Notes: generated by a model from the sequence alone, not told the origin. A stretch of DNA of 52,412 bases from Bacteroidota bacterium (GCA_030706635.1 JAUZOD010000027.1:1-52412); one strand, 5' to 3'. Positions 1 through 9,333 are shown, counted from the first letter of the stretch. Translations and numbers: made by a program.

Positions 1-969
1 CACTATGCATTTTGAAAAAACATTTTCATCATAATTAATTTTTATCCCATACCCTTCTTCCAGGGTAGCAAAAATTTCCGCAACCGGCGTCTCGTCAAAA
101 TTGAAACTGATGGCTTTTGCCTCTGGATTAATATTAGAAGGTATGCGCGCATTTTCTGCCCCGGATTTGACTATACTTTGGGACTGGGCAGAGTACATGA
201 TGCGCTCGTTGGTTGTTAGAATGAATTCCGCCTTATTCAGACTGCTGTTTTTACGAACAGAAACTTTCCCCGTTTTTACCACAACCGTTATGTTGCCATT
301 ATTTTTATCCGTGGTCACATTGAAACTTGTACCTAAAACTTTTAATACAATATCATGCGCATACACGTAAAAGGGTCTGTCTGGATCTTTGGCTACTTCA
401 AAGAAGGCGTTTCCATCCAAATAAACTTCTCTTTTATCTTTTTGAAGAAAAACGGTGTGTTTGATCGAGGACCCCGGCCGCAGGGTAACCTTGGTGCCGT
501 CCACGAGATACAATATCTGGTTCTGAACACTGCTGTTGGTTCGTTTCAGCGTGTTGTTTTCCAATATGCCGGCAACGGCCGGACCAGGCAGACTCCTTCT
601 GCTATGGTGATTTGTAAAATAATAAGCTGTGGAAGCAAGAAGCAACAGACTAGTGACGGCAGCTGCGATCCGGTAAAATGCACGTCCCGATTTTGATGGA
701 AAGAGTGGGATGGCTGCTTGTGGCCCTTCGATGCGGAAATGAATTTTATCCCAAATATTTTTCGAGAGTGATTCGGGATTCAGGGGGCTTTCAGCTTCCC
801 GTAAATCCAGCGCAATCTTTTTTGCGTACAAAAGGGCATCCACCTGGTCCGGGTGCTCCTTCATCCATTTTTCCCAGTACACAGTGCTCTGATTATCAGG
901 ACTGGTTATCCATTTAATGAATTGGTCATCTTCGAAAAACGGCAGGATATGCTCCTCAAAATTTTCCAC
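1..969 (-). CDS. FecR-family anti-sigma factor, C-terminus cut by window edge
   Basis: The reading frame is open from about 1030 down to base 1 and has no stop in the window, so the C-terminus is missing. The protein has a cytoplasmic N-terminal region of about 95 residues, one membrane segment near residues 100-118 (IAAAVTSLLLLASTAYYF), then a periplasmic FecR domain (YLVDGTKVTL, FEVAKDP, VLGTSFNV). It is followed by the start of a DUF4974-type domain (ISFNFDETPVAEIF). Proteins of this family hold an ECF sigma factor at the membrane until a TonB-dependent outer-membrane receptor signals. The gene follows the sigma factor gene 1074-1679 on the same strand with a gap of about 100 bases, the usual sigma/anti-sigma pair. 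No ATG is present near the N-terminus. I chose the GTG at 969 because it starts just before the conserved N-terminal stretch, so the exact start is uncertain. Confidence 0.9.
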   Translation of the reverse strand, partial: MENFEEHILPFFEDDQFIKWITSPDNQSTVYWEKWMKEHPDQVDALLYAKKIALDLREAESPLNPESLSKNIWDKIHFRIEGPQAAIPLFPSKSGRAFYRIAAAVTSLLLLASTAYYFTNHHSRRSLPGPAVAGILENNTLKRTNSSVQNQILYLVDGTKVTLRPGSSIKHTVFLQKDKREVYLDGNAFFEVAKDPDRPFYVYAHDIVLKVLGTSFNVTTDKNNGNITVVVKTGKVSVRKNSSLNKAEFILTTNERIMYSAQSQSIVKSGAENARIPSNINPEAKAISFNFDETPVAEIFATLEEGYGIKINYDENVFSKCIV

Positions 970-1073
970 GGAAAGTTCGTTAGGTTTGGTAAAGCAGAAT
1001 GATTTTAGCCGGTCCTGATAGAAGTGTAACCGGCGCCCTATTTATACTCAAAAAAAAATAAATCTTTCTCCGG

Positions 1074-1679
1074 TCAGAAAAATAAACACAATGCCGCCAC
1101 CAGGGTGGTCGAGAATTCAGGGGTTCTCAGGTTTTTCTTAATACGGCAAAGCGCGTTGTATACCAGGTTACTGACGGATTGATAATTCATATTCATCAAA
1201 TCGGCGATCTGATCGTTGGAGAAACCCTGATAAAAACGCAGTTGAATCACTTCCTGCTGCCTTTTGCTGAGCGACTTTATCGCTTTACGCAATATATTGA
1301 TCCGGGAAGCCTGTATTTCTTTATCTATTATTGCCGTTTCGACGGGAATCTCAAATCTGCCATAAGCATTGACTGAAGAATCCGTTGCTGACGGGTTATG
1401 CTGCTGGCGCCTCTTTTCAGCGCGGATCAGCTTGTAACGTAAAGCCCTGAAGAGGTAAAATTTTACGGAATCAACGTGGGCCAGGTTTTTTCGTGAATTC
1501 CACAATTCCACATAGAGATCCTGTATGGCATCTTTTAATATCTCCTGGTTACTGCAGATCTTTGAACCATAACAAAGCAGATCAACGCTATGCCGTTGGT
1601 AGATTGCAGCAAAAGCGTCAATGTCGCCATTTTTAAATTGCGACCAGATTTTACATTCGTCATCTTGCTCTTTTCTCAT
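1074..1679 (-). CDS. RNA polymerase ECF-type sigma factor (sigma-70 family)
   Basis: The product is about 201 residues, the usual size for ECF sigma factors of the Bacteroidota FecR-linked class. Region 2 is visible near residues 20-75 (DAFAAIYQRH, LKDAIQDLYVELW). Region 4 lies near residues 135-185 (SLSKRQQEVIQLRFYQGFSNDQIADLM, a helix-turn-helix). The linker between them is variable. It should direct polymerase to a small regulon, probably TonB-dependent uptake genes left of the window, under control of the adjacent FecR protein. I chose the ATG at 1679 over an upstream ATG at 1706. The upstream ATG lies inside a hairpin, and the residues it would add (Thr-Arg-Gly-Trp-Arg-Gly) look unlike family N-termini. 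Confidence 0.93.
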   Translation of the reverse strand: MRKEQDDECKIWSQFKNGDIDAFAAIYQRHSVDLLCYGSKICSNQEILKDAIQDLYVELWNSRKNLAHVDSVKFYLFRALRYKLIRAEKRRQQHNPSATDSSVNAYGRFEIPVETAIIDKEIQASRINILRKAIKSLSKRQQEVIQLRFYQGFSNDQIADLMNMNYQSVSNLVYNALCRIKKNLRTPEFSTTLVAALCLFF

Positions 1680-1688
1680 ATTTTGGCC

Positions 1689-1711
1689 CCGCCATCCCCG
1701 GGTCATGGCGG
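1689..1711 (-). other. Hairpin in the 5' leader of the sigma factor mRNA
   Basis: A 7-bp perfect stem (CCGCCAT/ATGGCGG) encloses a loop that itself contains the palindrome CCCGGG. It ends about 10 bases before the ATG at 1679, so it could cover the ribosome-binding region. This is seen directly; any regulatory role is inference. Confidence 0.4.
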
Positions 1712-1745
1712 CTGATTTTTAAGCGCAGCATTAAGTTTGGAAAAG

Positions 1746-1775
1746 AAAAGATAGGATTAATTTCTTATTAACAAA
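1746..1775 (-). promoter_or_regulatory. Bacteroidota-type promoter of the sigma factor gene
   Basis: On the minus strand TTTG (1772-1775) is followed after 18 bases by TATCTTTT (1746-1753). This is a 7/8 match to the phylum -7 element TAnnTTTG with a perfect -33 element. Transcription would start near 1739, giving a leader of about 60 bases. Confidence 0.55.
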
Positions 1776-1866
1776 AAAAGGGAAGGTAAAATATCGATAT
1801 TTCCAGCGTGATTTCCCCTTTTTTATTCCGGAGATAAAAGGCTATTTGCCTTCAATCTGAAATCCC

Positions 1867-2472
1867 ATGGTTGCAATCCTTAAAAAACTGGGTTCTTTTG
1901 AAAATTACCCAATACTCGCCCGGCAACAGCTTGCGGACGGCACCTATAATCTGAGCCTGCGTTATATCAATATCATCCGTGATCTGAGCATGTTTTATGA
2001 ATGGCTGCACGACAGCCGGCTGATCAGCAATTCCGGCTTGCCGGAAAAAGAAAGACGGCTGATAAAACATTTACGGCAATCGCTGGAATCCACAGACAGG
2101 CAATCTTTTCTGGTGGAGGATGATGCTGGTGCTGTATGCCTGTTTGATATTTCATTGATCAGCCTGCATGAATTGTATTACCGGTTGCCGACATCATCCG
2201 AGGATTGCATACTGACCTATTGTTTAACAGACAAAGCCGATAGGGTACTGTTATTTGAAAATGCGTTGCGGCTGCAACTGGATTATTTTTTTTCTTTTCC
2301 CGGACCCGGTAGAATATGGGTAACCATTCCAGTTGAACAATCCACCTGCCAGGAATTATTTTTCAATATCGGATTCCGTTTAAAAAGCGAATACCGCAGC
2401 CGGCAGCAGCGCCATGCGATTTCTTATCTTCGCCGAAAGGACTATATTACCCGAATGGTTACCAGCAACTGA
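1867..2472 (+). CDS. GNAT-like acyltransferase, AlcB/IucB-type (tentative)
   Basis: The 201-residue soluble protein has the layout of a GNAT acetyltransferase. The stretch RDLSMFYEWLHDSRL (about residues 38-52) resembles the start of siderophore-biosynthesis acyltransferases of the AlcB/IucB type (D-x-x-x-F-x-x-W-x-x-D-x-R). The C-terminal half has the alternation expected of the acetyl-CoA binding fold and ends with a strand typical of GNAT proteins (FFNIGFRLKSEY). No siderophore genes lie nearby, so the substrate is unknown. The ATG at 1867 is the first start in the frame. The last 31 bases overlap the end of the convergent DinB-like gene. Confidence 0.5.
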   Translation: MVAILKKLGSFENYPILARQQLADGTYNLSLRYINIIRDLSMFYEWLHDSRLISNSGLPEKERRLIKHLRQSLESTDRQSFLVEDDAGAVCLFDISLISLHELYYRLPTSSEDCILTYCLTDKADRVLLFENALRLQLDYFFSFPGPGRIWVTIPVEQSTCQELFFNIGFRLKSEYRSRQQRHAISYLRRKDYITRMVTSN

Positions 2473-2942
2473 CCCAGATGACGCATGCTGTGTTCAGCAG
2501 CATGGCTGAACAATCCGGTTACTGTTGTCGGAATCTGTTTTCTGCCCACATACCGGATATCTGTCAATACCCCCGGGCCCGTCTTCCCAAGTTGATCCAA
2601 AGCCCTTTCCACTTGCGCATTCAAACCGGCCAGCAGTTCCTGCAAAGAAACGGTTTCGTTTTTACCTTCTTCCTTTAGGTGTTCCAACTGCTTTTCATTC
2701 AGTGCTTCTCCCCTGGCGTACGTAAAGAGCCGGTCAATGACTCCCCGGATATGCTGCAGGTGAAAACCGGGCGACGCCAAACCGGCAATCCGGAGCCATA
2801 ATTTGGCTTCAGGGAAATCTTCCATCAGGATATTCACTTCGGCTCTGACCTGAAGCAACGCATGGGCAACCGGTTGCAGCAGTACAGGCACATGATCAAC
2901 CGGGCCCCTAAGCCAATATTCGGGCTGAGCAATGTATTGCAT
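2442..2942 (-). CDS. DinB-like (DinB/YfiT superfamily) protein
   Basis: The 166-residue protein is predicted to be a four-helix bundle. It has the superfamily's spaced histidines that bind a divalent metal: H64 in HLQHIRGVIDR, H147 and H151 in SHAAEH, and H155 in RHLGQL. Members act as metal-dependent thiol transferases (for example bacillithiol-linked) or hydrolases, and many have no assigned reaction. It is transcribed against the GNAT-like gene and overlaps it by 31 bases, so the two share a 3' end. The ATG at 2942 gives a normal-length family member. The specific function is unknown. Confidence 0.75.
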   Translation of the reverse strand: MQYIAQPEYWLRGPVDHVPVLLQPVAHALLQVRAEVNILMEDFPEAKLWLRIAGLASPGFHLQHIRGVIDRLFTYARGEALNEKQLEHLKEEGKNETVSLQELLAGLNAQVERALDQLGKTGPGVLTDIRYVGRKQIPTTVTGLFSHAAEHSMRHLGQLLVTIRVI

Positions 2943-3006
2943 AATAATCCATTTTATAAAGCGTTAACCCCGGAGGGATTACTTAACATTTCATACCGCT
3001 ATTTCA

Positions 3007-3038
3007 TTTCTCCACCCGTTAAAATTTATGTACCTTTA
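3007..3038 (+). promoter_or_regulatory. Probable promoter of the desaturase gene
   Basis: TTTC (3007-3010), then 20 bases, then TACCTTTA (3031-3038). Each element differs by one base from the Bacteroidota consensus TTTG...TAnnTTTG. The start of transcription would be near 3044, about 40 bases before the ATG at 3086. Confidence 0.5.
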
Positions 3039-3085
3039 AATCAGTCGGCAGCATTTGTCATATCTAATACTTATCTCCCCTGGCC

Positions 3086-4171
3086 ATGTATAAAGTTTCA
3101 TTTAACAATAAAGATCATTCCTTTCATCAGGAATTAAAGCGTTCTGTGGATCAATATTTCTCAACCAACCACATCAATAAAACCGGAAACTGGAAACTGT
3201 TTATTAAAACGGCCACACTCGTTCCGGCCGCCGTTGCCATTTATTTGCTCCTGCTGCTGGTTCATTTTCCAGCGGTTGTTGCCATCGTGCTCTGTACGCT
3301 GTTGGGATTCATTCTGGCCAGCATTGGTTTTAATGTGATGCATGATGCCTGTCACGGCGCTTATTCCAAACGTCCATGGGTAAATACACTGATGGGGCTC
3401 AGTCTGAATCTCCTGGGCGGAAATGCATTTATCTGGAAATTCAAACACAATATTATTCACCATACCTACACGAATATAGATGGAGTTGATGACGATATTG
3501 CTAAAAGCCCGCTAATGCGTCAATGCCCATCCCAGAAATGGGTAAAGGCACACCGTTTCCAGCATTTCTACGTGGTTCTGGTATATGCGATTTCCTCTTT
3601 CGCCTGGGTGGTGATGATGGACTTTAATAAATATTTCAAAAGAAAGATCCACAACACCACACTACAGAAAATGGGTTGGGAAGAGCATTTCATTTTCTGG
3701 ACGAGCAAGCTGATGTATGCCATATTTTACATCCTGGTTCCTGTTCATTTTGTCGGCTGGCAGGCCTGGGCCATTGGTTTTGCCTGCATGCATGTCACTA
3801 TGGGCCTAACACTCGCTCTGGTATTCCAACTCGCCCATGTAGTGGAAAATGCCGAATTTGTGTTTGCTCCGGGCATTGAACCGCAGAAAATTGAAGACGA
3901 TTGGGCTATCCACCAGGTGAAGACCACAGCCAACTTTGCCCCCAGGAATAAGTTTGTTTCCTGGTTTGTGGGGGGGTTGAATTTCCAGATCGAACATCAC
4001 TTGTTCCCCAGAGTAAGCCACGTTCATTATCCTGCCATCTCCTCCATTGTAAAACAGATCTGCAGTAACTATCATGTTCGTTATAACGAATACCGCACCA
4101 TGACGGGAGCCGTTGCTTCCCATTTCCGAATGATGAAAATGCTGGGAAAAAAACCCGCTGGAAACGGATGA
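3086..4171 (+). CDS. Membrane fatty acid desaturase, front-end (acyl-CoA/acyl-lipid) type
   Basis: A 361-residue membrane di-iron desaturase. The three histidine boxes are present: HDACH (86-90), HNIIHH (121-126) and QIEHH (301-305). The glutamine at the start of the third box is typical of front-end (delta-5/delta-6) desaturases, which insert a double bond between an existing one and the carboxyl end. Hydrophobic segments at about 42-60, 64-83, 160-177, 208-226 and 228-250 fit two pairs of membrane helices. No cytochrome b5 domain is fused, so electrons must come from a separate donor not seen here. It has its own promoter and no co-directional partner. Positional specificity cannot be read from sequence alone. 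Confidence 0.92.
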   Translation: MYKVSFNNKDHSFHQELKRSVDQYFSTNHINKTGNWKLFIKTATLVPAAVAIYLLLLLVHFPAVVAIVLCTLLGFILASIGFNVMHDACHGAYSKRPWVNTLMGLSLNLLGGNAFIWKFKHNIIHHTYTNIDGVDDDIAKSPLMRQCPSQKWVKAHRFQHFYVVLVYAISSFAWVVMMDFNKYFKRKIHNTTLQKMGWEEHFIFWTSKLMYAIFYILVPVHFVGWQAWAIGFACMHVTMGLTLALVFQLAHVVENAEFVFAPGIEPQKIEDDWAIHQVKTTANFAPRNKFVSWFVGGLNFQIEHHLFPRVSHVHYPAISSIVKQICSNYHVRYNEYRTMTGAVASHFRMMKMLGKKPAGNG

Positions 4172-4191
4172 TTTTTCGTAATCCCACCCGG

Positions 4192-4231
4192 AAATAAAAA
4201 TTCCGTGCACTGGTCTACCCGGTACACGGAA
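4192..4231 (-). terminator. Intrinsic terminator of the Gly/Tyr-rich protein gene
   Basis: TTCCGTG (4201-4207) pairs with CACGGAA (4225-4231). Read on the minus strand the hairpin is followed by TTTTTATTT. It lies 21 bases after the stop of the gene at 4252-4686. Confidence 0.7.
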
Positions 4232-4251
4232 TACTCAAAACCACGCTTATT

Positions 4252-4686
4252 TCAACGGGTACCCTGATTGCTGCGAGAATCCGGATGTTTATAATAATTC
4301 ATGATTTCATCCTGAACGGCTTTATCCCGTTCTCTTTTTAATGCCCTGACATTCTTCCTCCTTTCCTTATGGGAAATCCGGGTATCGTGTTTCGCAGACC
4401 AGATACGGTCGGCATAATCATTCTTGATATCCTGAACGTTCATCGCAAGCTGTGAAGGCTTGGAATGAAATCCCGCATAAGGATATGCGTAGTATGGCCC
4501 GTAAGGGTACATATAGAAGGGTGAATAGTAGCCGTAAGGACCAAAAGGCGAATAATAGCCAAAACCAACACTGATATGCGGCCTGACGTAGTAACCTCCA
4601 TGGTAGCCACCCCCACCATGTCCCCGTTGCGCGGCAGCTCCCAAAACGAGTCCGAGGGACAATAAGACCATCATCATTTTTTTCAT
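4252..4686 (-). CDS. Secreted Gly/Tyr/Pro-rich small protein, unknown function
   Basis: The 144-residue protein starts with a clear signal peptide (MKKMMMVLLSLGLVLGAAAQ), cleaved after about residue 19. A low-complexity stretch of Gly, Tyr, Phe and Pro follows (residues 20-75, repeated YGYYSPF/YPYGPYYAYPYAG units). The basic, helix-prone C-terminal half (NDYADRIWSAKHDTRISHKERR, RALKRERDKAVQDEI) is predicted to be periplasmic or surface exposed. Proteins with this arrangement are common in Bacteroidota but have no established function. The gene is alone between convergent and co-directional neighbours and has its own terminator. Confidence 0.8.
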   Translation of the reverse strand: MKKMMMVLLSLGLVLGAAAQRGHGGGGYHGGYYVRPHISVGFGYYSPFGPYGYYSPFYMYPYGPYYAYPYAGFHSKPSQLAMNVQDIKNDYADRIWSAKHDTRISHKERRKNVRALKRERDKAVQDEIMNYYKHPDSRSNQGTR

Positions 4687-4827
4687 AACACACTGCTTTT
4701 ATACTATAAATACGTTTCAGACGCCTAAAAGATGTCTGCTGAAATGGGGTATAACGATTTGCTAACAGTTGATAACAAAAAATTTGGAAGCATGGGAGAC
4801 TTTACACACGTAAAATACTGATTGATA

Positions 4828-6567
4828 CTACTTTACATGCCCGGCGGATAAACCAACCACTTTGTAAACAGCCCCATTTGACTTGGTCAGAAGATATAAT
4901 TCGCCATGGGAATCACGCCCAAAATGGAGGTCTACCCGGTCATCGCCAAACCAATCCCGGAAAGATCCCGGAACGCCGTTCAGCGTGATTTTCCATTCTT
5001 TTATGGGAGCCAGACTGCCTTGCTTTACGTCCGCCATATTGATATAGAATAACCTTCCAGACGGTATATCGCCAAACAGGTATTTTCCTTTCAATTGGGG
5101 TATTGCCTTACCCAGGTATTCCAATCCCCCTGAAATAGCATGCCCCTCGTCGTGATCAAATGCAGCAACAGGGTAAGTAATTCCATTCACACTATCGTTT
5201 GCGGGCAAGGGGTATATTTTATTAAGATCTCCGCCTGGATCTAAAACAAAATTACCTTCCCTGACAGGCCAGCCATAATCATGACCCGGCAGAATAAGGT
5301 CAACAGATTCTATATTTGTCTGTCCTATATTGCATGCCAGCATTTCACCTGATGCACTCCAGCTGATGCGATGTGGATTTCTGAAGCCGTAGGCATAGAT
5401 TTCACCGAGGGAGGATTGCGTGTAACGCGCGACAAACGGGTTATCCGGAGGGATCCCGTATTTTCCATTGGCGCTGTTTCTGCCGCCCGGGTCTATCCGG
5501 AGAATTGTTCCCCAAACTTTTTCCGGACTATGCGCTAGAAAAGGATAACCGTTTTCAACACTTCCCCCGTCACCAACACCAATATACAACAGACCATAAT
5601 CCTCATCACCCGGCTTTGCCAGCGGATTAAAAGTTATTTCCTGCACGCCGTGGATACCACTCACCATATTTATCCTGAGCAACTCCCGGCTTGTTCCTGA
5701 GAAAACATTCGCGCCCGGATGATCCGCCTTCCATTCGGTGAGCACCCATTGCAGCGTCACTTTAATGGAATCCGCATAACTAAAATCCGCTTTCCCTGAT
5801 CCCGGTGCTTCCGTATGTGTGGTGTAAAAGAGGCCGTTCTTCAAAAACTCCGGGTGAAAGGCAAAACTTCCGAACCCTGTAGCCAGCCCGGGTTCATGGA
5901 TGAATTTTGGCCTCCGGCCAGCCATATTCAGGTATAACGTGGGCTTATCGGCAGCGTGAAGTTTATACAGTTTCCCCCGAAGATCAACAACAAATAATTC
6001 GCCTGTTCCGGGCTCAAAATCCAGTTTGGTGATCCTGGCGATCGGGTGTTTTCCGTAATCACTGGAAGGAGGGATCAGTGCAAACTGCCTGAGATTTACG
6101 ACAAGCCCGGAAAACGATATCGGCGCAGGAAAAGGATTTGGGATTTCTTTACCGTGGTCTGTGCCCTTTGGCTGAACGTCTTTAGTGCGGGTTTTCAAAA
6201 AAGTAAAGATGGCGTTGGTTTCTTCTTCTTTCAGATAGGAAAAAGAAGGCATTACCTGTTTATATCTGATAAACAATTGACGGGCACGCGGATCTCCTGA
6301 TGAAATCAACTGTTGCGGGCTTTTTATGAACCGAAGGAACCACTCAGCAGAGACCTGTGTTGTAATTCCTCCCAGTCGGGGGCCAATGCCATCCTGCCGG
6401 AAATTATGACAACCGGCGCAATAATGATTGAAAGCAGTTAGCCCCGATGCAATGATCGCTGAGTCTGCCGGCGACTTTTCATGATCAGCACGGGTTTCGG
6501 AATTACAGGAATTAAAATAAAACAGGATTAGCGCCGAAATGAAAGTGACTGTAATGTTCTTTCTCAT
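4828..6567 (-). CDS. Cytochrome c / sorbosone (PQQ-type sugar) dehydrogenase lipoprotein
   Basis: The 579-residue protein combines two domains. After an N-terminal signal with a lipid-attachment-like Cys21 (YFNSC) comes a mono-haem cytochrome c domain with CAGCH at 50-54 and the probable axial methionine M106 (QVMPSF). Residues of about 150-570 form a six-bladed propeller of the glucose/sorbosone dehydrogenase family (ELFVVDLRGKLY, GVGDGGS, YGFRNPHRISW, GHDYGWP, KYLFGDIPSGRLFY). Family members oxidise sugars using PQQ, and the haem domain would pass electrons to the respiratory chain in the periplasm. The gene is 20 bases downstream of the DUF1835 gene and may be read from the parE promoter. 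The substrate is unknown. Confidence 0.88.
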   Translation of the reverse strand: MRKNITVTFISALILFYFNSCNSETRADHEKSPADSAIIASGLTAFNHYCAGCHNFRQDGIGPRLGGITTQVSAEWFLRFIKSPQQLISSGDPRARQLFIRYKQVMPSFSYLKEEETNAIFTFLKTRTKDVQPKGTDHGKEIPNPFPAPISFSGLVVNLRQFALIPPSSDYGKHPIARITKLDFEPGTGELFVVDLRGKLYKLHAADKPTLYLNMAGRRPKFIHEPGLATGFGSFAFHPEFLKNGLFYTTHTEAPGSGKADFSYADSIKVTLQWVLTEWKADHPGANVFSGTSRELLRINMVSGIHGVQEITFNPLAKPGDEDYGLLYIGVGDGGSVENGYPFLAHSPEKVWGTILRIDPGGRNSANGKYGIPPDNPFVARYTQSSLGEIYAYGFRNPHRISWSASGEMLACNIGQTNIESVDLILPGHDYGWPVREGNFVLDPGGDLNKIYPLPANDSVNGITYPVAAFDHDEGHAISGGLEYLGKAIPQLKGKYLFGDIPSGRLFYINMADVKQGSLAPIKEWKITLNGVPGSFRDWFGDDRVDLHFGRDSHGELYLLTKSNGAVYKVVGLSAGHVK

Positions 6568-6587
6568 ATGAGCGATTTGTATCGGGG

Positions 6588-7409
6588 TCAGGGAAGTTCC
6601 GCCATTCCATCCAAAGCAGTCTGTGGAATCCGCAACAATTCTCCCTGCCGCTCTATTTCGTTGTCGGCAACCAGTTGCTGCAAGCGCCAGTATAAAAAGG
6701 TTTCTCCGGTTTTGACCGGCGATTTGGATAAGAACTGATGAATGATCCGGGAAGGCTTTTGGAAATCTGATGTAACAAACTTCTTCAGTGCCTGGTCATA
6801 ATAATCATCAGCCTGCTGAATCAGTTTCTTTGCTCCTTCCAGTATACGAACATGCTTATTTTCCTGTATGAGTTTTGTCCATTCATCCGGGTCAGTTTCG
6901 AATTCGGAAAGGCTGACAGGCCTGGCTAATTTCTTAGCCTTGATAAATTCTCTTGCCGGGATTTCCGACAAAACCGTGGGGTAAAAAACAGCACCCTTAT
7001 CATTGATAAAGGGAAGGTTATTCAGGGAAAGGACATAAATACGTCCGGCAAATTCATTTAACCGGGAAACAAGCCAATAATATCCGCTGACGTCCTGCGC
7101 ATTCGATGCGACCCATATCCAGATCTGATCAAATTCTTCTGCTCTCATGCGATCCTGGATCTGCAGCAGTTTTGAATTATCTTCAGTTGCCGGATCAGCG
7201 CCATTCCGATCTTCCGGCTGCCTTGCGTTCAAAACCTGTTGCCACCATAGTTTTCGCAGAGTCAAACCTTCTTCGGTCCACAGATCAGCAACCGGGCCAA
7301 GTGAATAATCATCGGCTATCAGAACAATTTCGCCGTCCAGCGCCTCATCCATATCCATCGCGGCCGTTAGTACTTCCACGTCGCGCGGTTGAAAAACAAT
7401 ATGAAACAT
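6588..7409 (-). CDS. DUF1835 domain-containing protein
   Basis: The 273-residue protein begins with the DUF1835 signature: MFHIVFQPRD, then VLIADDYSLGPV near residues 29-40. This is an alpha/beta domain of unknown activity found in many Bacteroidota and Firmicutes. The C-terminal part (about 180-273) resembles the small domain that often follows it (DUF3658-like) and ends in a winged-helix-like stretch (FLYWRLQQLVADNEIERQGELLRIP). It sits 11 bases after parE and 20 bases before the dehydrogenase on the same strand, so co-transcription is likely, but the reason for the grouping is not clear. No catalytic motif was recognised. Confidence 0.75.
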   Translation of the reverse strand: MFHIVFQPRDVEVLTAAMDMDEALDGEIVLIADDYSLGPVADLWTEEGLTLRKLWWQQVLNARQPEDRNGADPATEDNSKLLQIQDRMRAEEFDQIWIWVASNAQDVSGYYWLVSRLNEFAGRIYVLSLNNLPFINDKGAVFYPTVLSEIPAREFIKAKKLARPVSLSEFETDPDEWTKLIQENKHVRILEGAKKLIQQADDYYDQALKKFVTSDFQKPSRIIHQFLSKSPVKTGETFLYWRLQQLVADNEIERQGELLRIPQTALDGMAELP

Positions 7410-7420
7410 GAAAAATAAAT

Positions 7421-9322
7421 TTATGCAACCAATCCATTTTGTTCCGTCCGGTCAATCTCCAACCGCAGGTTGCCAATAATAAAATCCTGCCGTTGCGGTG
7501 TGTTCTTGCCCATGTAATATTCCAGCAACTGCTGAATATGGGTTTCAGGCATGATCATAACAGGCTGAACCTTCATGTCGGGACCGATGAACCGCGCGAA
7601 CTCATCCGGAGAGATTTCTCCCAATCCCTTGAAACGCGTTACTTCGGGTTTGGCGCCAAGTTTTTTCATGGCCGCCTGTTTTTCTTTTTCATCGTAACAA
7701 TAGATGGTTTCCTGTTTATTACGCACGCGGAACAAGGGGGTCTCCAGTATATAGACATGGTTATTCTTAACCAGGTCTGGGAAGAACTGCAAAAAGAAAG
7801 TCATCAACAGCAGCCTGATATGCATGCCGTCCACATCGGCATCTGTTGCAAATACAATGTTGTTATACCGCAATCCTTCTATTCCGTCCTCCACATTCAA
7901 CGCATGTTGCAGCAGGTTGAATTCTTCGTTTTCGTAAACCACTTTCTTGGTCAGCCCGAAACAATTCAGGGGTTTTCCACGCAGGCTGAATACGGCCTGG
8001 GTCTCCACATTACGCACTTTGGTTATGGAGCCGCTGGCAGAATCGCCCTCTGTAATAAAGATGGTACTCTCTTTTTGTTTTTCCGCAATCAGGTTTTTAT
8101 CCTTGCCGGCGGGTTCTTCATTATAGTGCACCCGGCAATCCCGGAGCTTTCGATTGTGAAGATTCGCTTTCTTTGCCCGTTCATTTGCCAGCTTGCGGAT
8201 ACCGGATAGCTCCTTTCTCTCTTTTTCACTTCTTTCGATGCGTTTTTTCATCGCATCGGCAATGGAAGGATTTTTGTGAAGGAAATTATCAAGCTCCCGG
8301 GCCAGGAAATCGTGCACAAAATTTTTCATGCTCGTGCCACCTTCCTGCATATACTGGCTACCCAGCTTGGTTTTGGTCTGAGACTCAAATATCGGCTCCA
8401 CCACCCGCACGGAAACCGCCGCCGTAATGCTCTGCCGGATGTCTGCCGCATCATAATCTTTCTTGTAAAAGTCCCGTACCACTTTTACAAATGCCTCGCG
8501 AAACGCCTGTTGATGGGTTCCTCCCTGGGTGGTGTACTGTCCATTCACAAAGCTGAAGATCTCCTCCCCATAATCATTATTGTGGGTGATGGCCACCTCA
8601 ATATCATCACCCTTCAGGTGGACGATCGGATAACAGAGTTCGTCTTCATTGGTCCTGCGCTTCAGCAGATCCAGCAGTCCATTCTTCGACAGATATTTCT
8701 TGCCGTTGAACTGAATGGTGAGACCTGCATTCAGATAACAGTAATTCCAGAACTGATTATCCAGGTATTCAGTGATGAAATGAAAATTTTTGAAAATGGA
8801 TTCATCGGGTATAAATTGAATCAGGGTGCCATTCTGTTCCACGGTTTTCCCCTCTTTATGCTCCCTGACCAGGTTGCCCTTTGAAAACTCGGCCTTCTTT
8901 TCTCTGCCCTCGCGGAATGCGGTAACCGTAAATGACTGGCTGAGGGCATTTACGGCCTTGGACCCCACACCATTCAAACCCACAGCCTTTTGAAACGCCT
9001 TACTGTCGTATTTGGCACCCGTATTGATTTTGCTTACTACATCAACTACTTTACCCAAGGGTATTCCGCGGCCAAAATCCCGCACCGTGACCAACTTATC
9101 CTCAATGGTCACTTCAATGGATTTCCCATATCCCATAGTGTATTCGTCGATGCAATTATCCACCACTTCCTTCACCATTACATAAATCCCGTCGTCCGCA
9201 CTGCTGCCGTCACCGAGTTTTCCGATATACATTCCCGGGCGGAGGCGGATATGCTCTTTCCAGTCCAGCGAACGGATAGACTCCTCTGTATATTCAAATA
9301 AATTCTGTTTACTTTCTTCCAT
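7421..9322 (-). CDS. parE: DNA topoisomerase IV subunit B
   Basis: The 633-residue protein is the ATPase/Toprim subunit of a type IIA topoisomerase. The GHKL ATPase motifs are present: EVVDNCIDE with the catalytic Glu and the Mg-binding Asn, VRDFGRGIP, and [14 protein letters not shown]. The transducer domain follows. The Toprim domain has EGDSASGS and DADVDG, the metal-binding acidic residues, and the C-terminus has RFKGLGEI. The length and the absence of a GyrB-type insertion fit the Bacteroidota ParE rather than GyrB. Together with ParC it decatenates daughter chromosomes. parC is not adjacent; the next genes are DUF1835 and a dehydrogenase. A perfect -7 promoter element lies 11 bases before the ATG. 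Confidence 0.93.
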   Translation of the reverse strand: MEESKQNLFEYTEESIRSLDWKEHIRLRPGMYIGKLGDGSSADDGIYVMVKEVVDNCIDEYTMGYGKSIEVTIEDKLVTVRDFGRGIPLGKVVDVVSKINTGAKYDSKAFQKAVGLNGVGSKAVNALSQSFTVTAFREGREKKAEFSKGNLVREHKEGKTVEQNGTLIQFIPDESIFKNFHFITEYLDNQFWNYCYLNAGLTIQFNGKKYLSKNGLLDLLKRRTNEDELCYPIVHLKGDDIEVAITHNNDYGEEIFSFVNGQYTTQGGTHQQAFREAFVKVVRDFYKKDYDAADIRQSITAAVSVRVVEPIFESQTKTKLGSQYMQEGGTSMKNFVHDFLARELDNFLHKNPSIADAMKKRIERSEKERKELSGIRKLANERAKKANLHNRKLRDCRVHYNEEPAGKDKNLIAEKQKESTIFITEGDSASGSITKVRNVETQAVFSLRGKPLNCFGLTKKVVYENEEFNLLQHALNVEDGIEGLRYNNIVFATDADVDGMHIRLLLMTFFLQFFPDLVKNNHVYILETPLFRVRNKQETIYCYDEKEKQAAMKKLGAKPEVTRFKGLGEISPDEFARFIGPDMKVQPVMIMPETHIQQLLEYYMGKNTPQRQDFIIGNLRLEIDRTEQNGLVA

Positions 9323-9333
9323 AAAGATGCGCG

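Noticed and set aside
8276-8884. Long plus-strand open frame within parE
   Set aside because: Antisense to a well supported gene, with unusual residue composition typical of a shadow frame.
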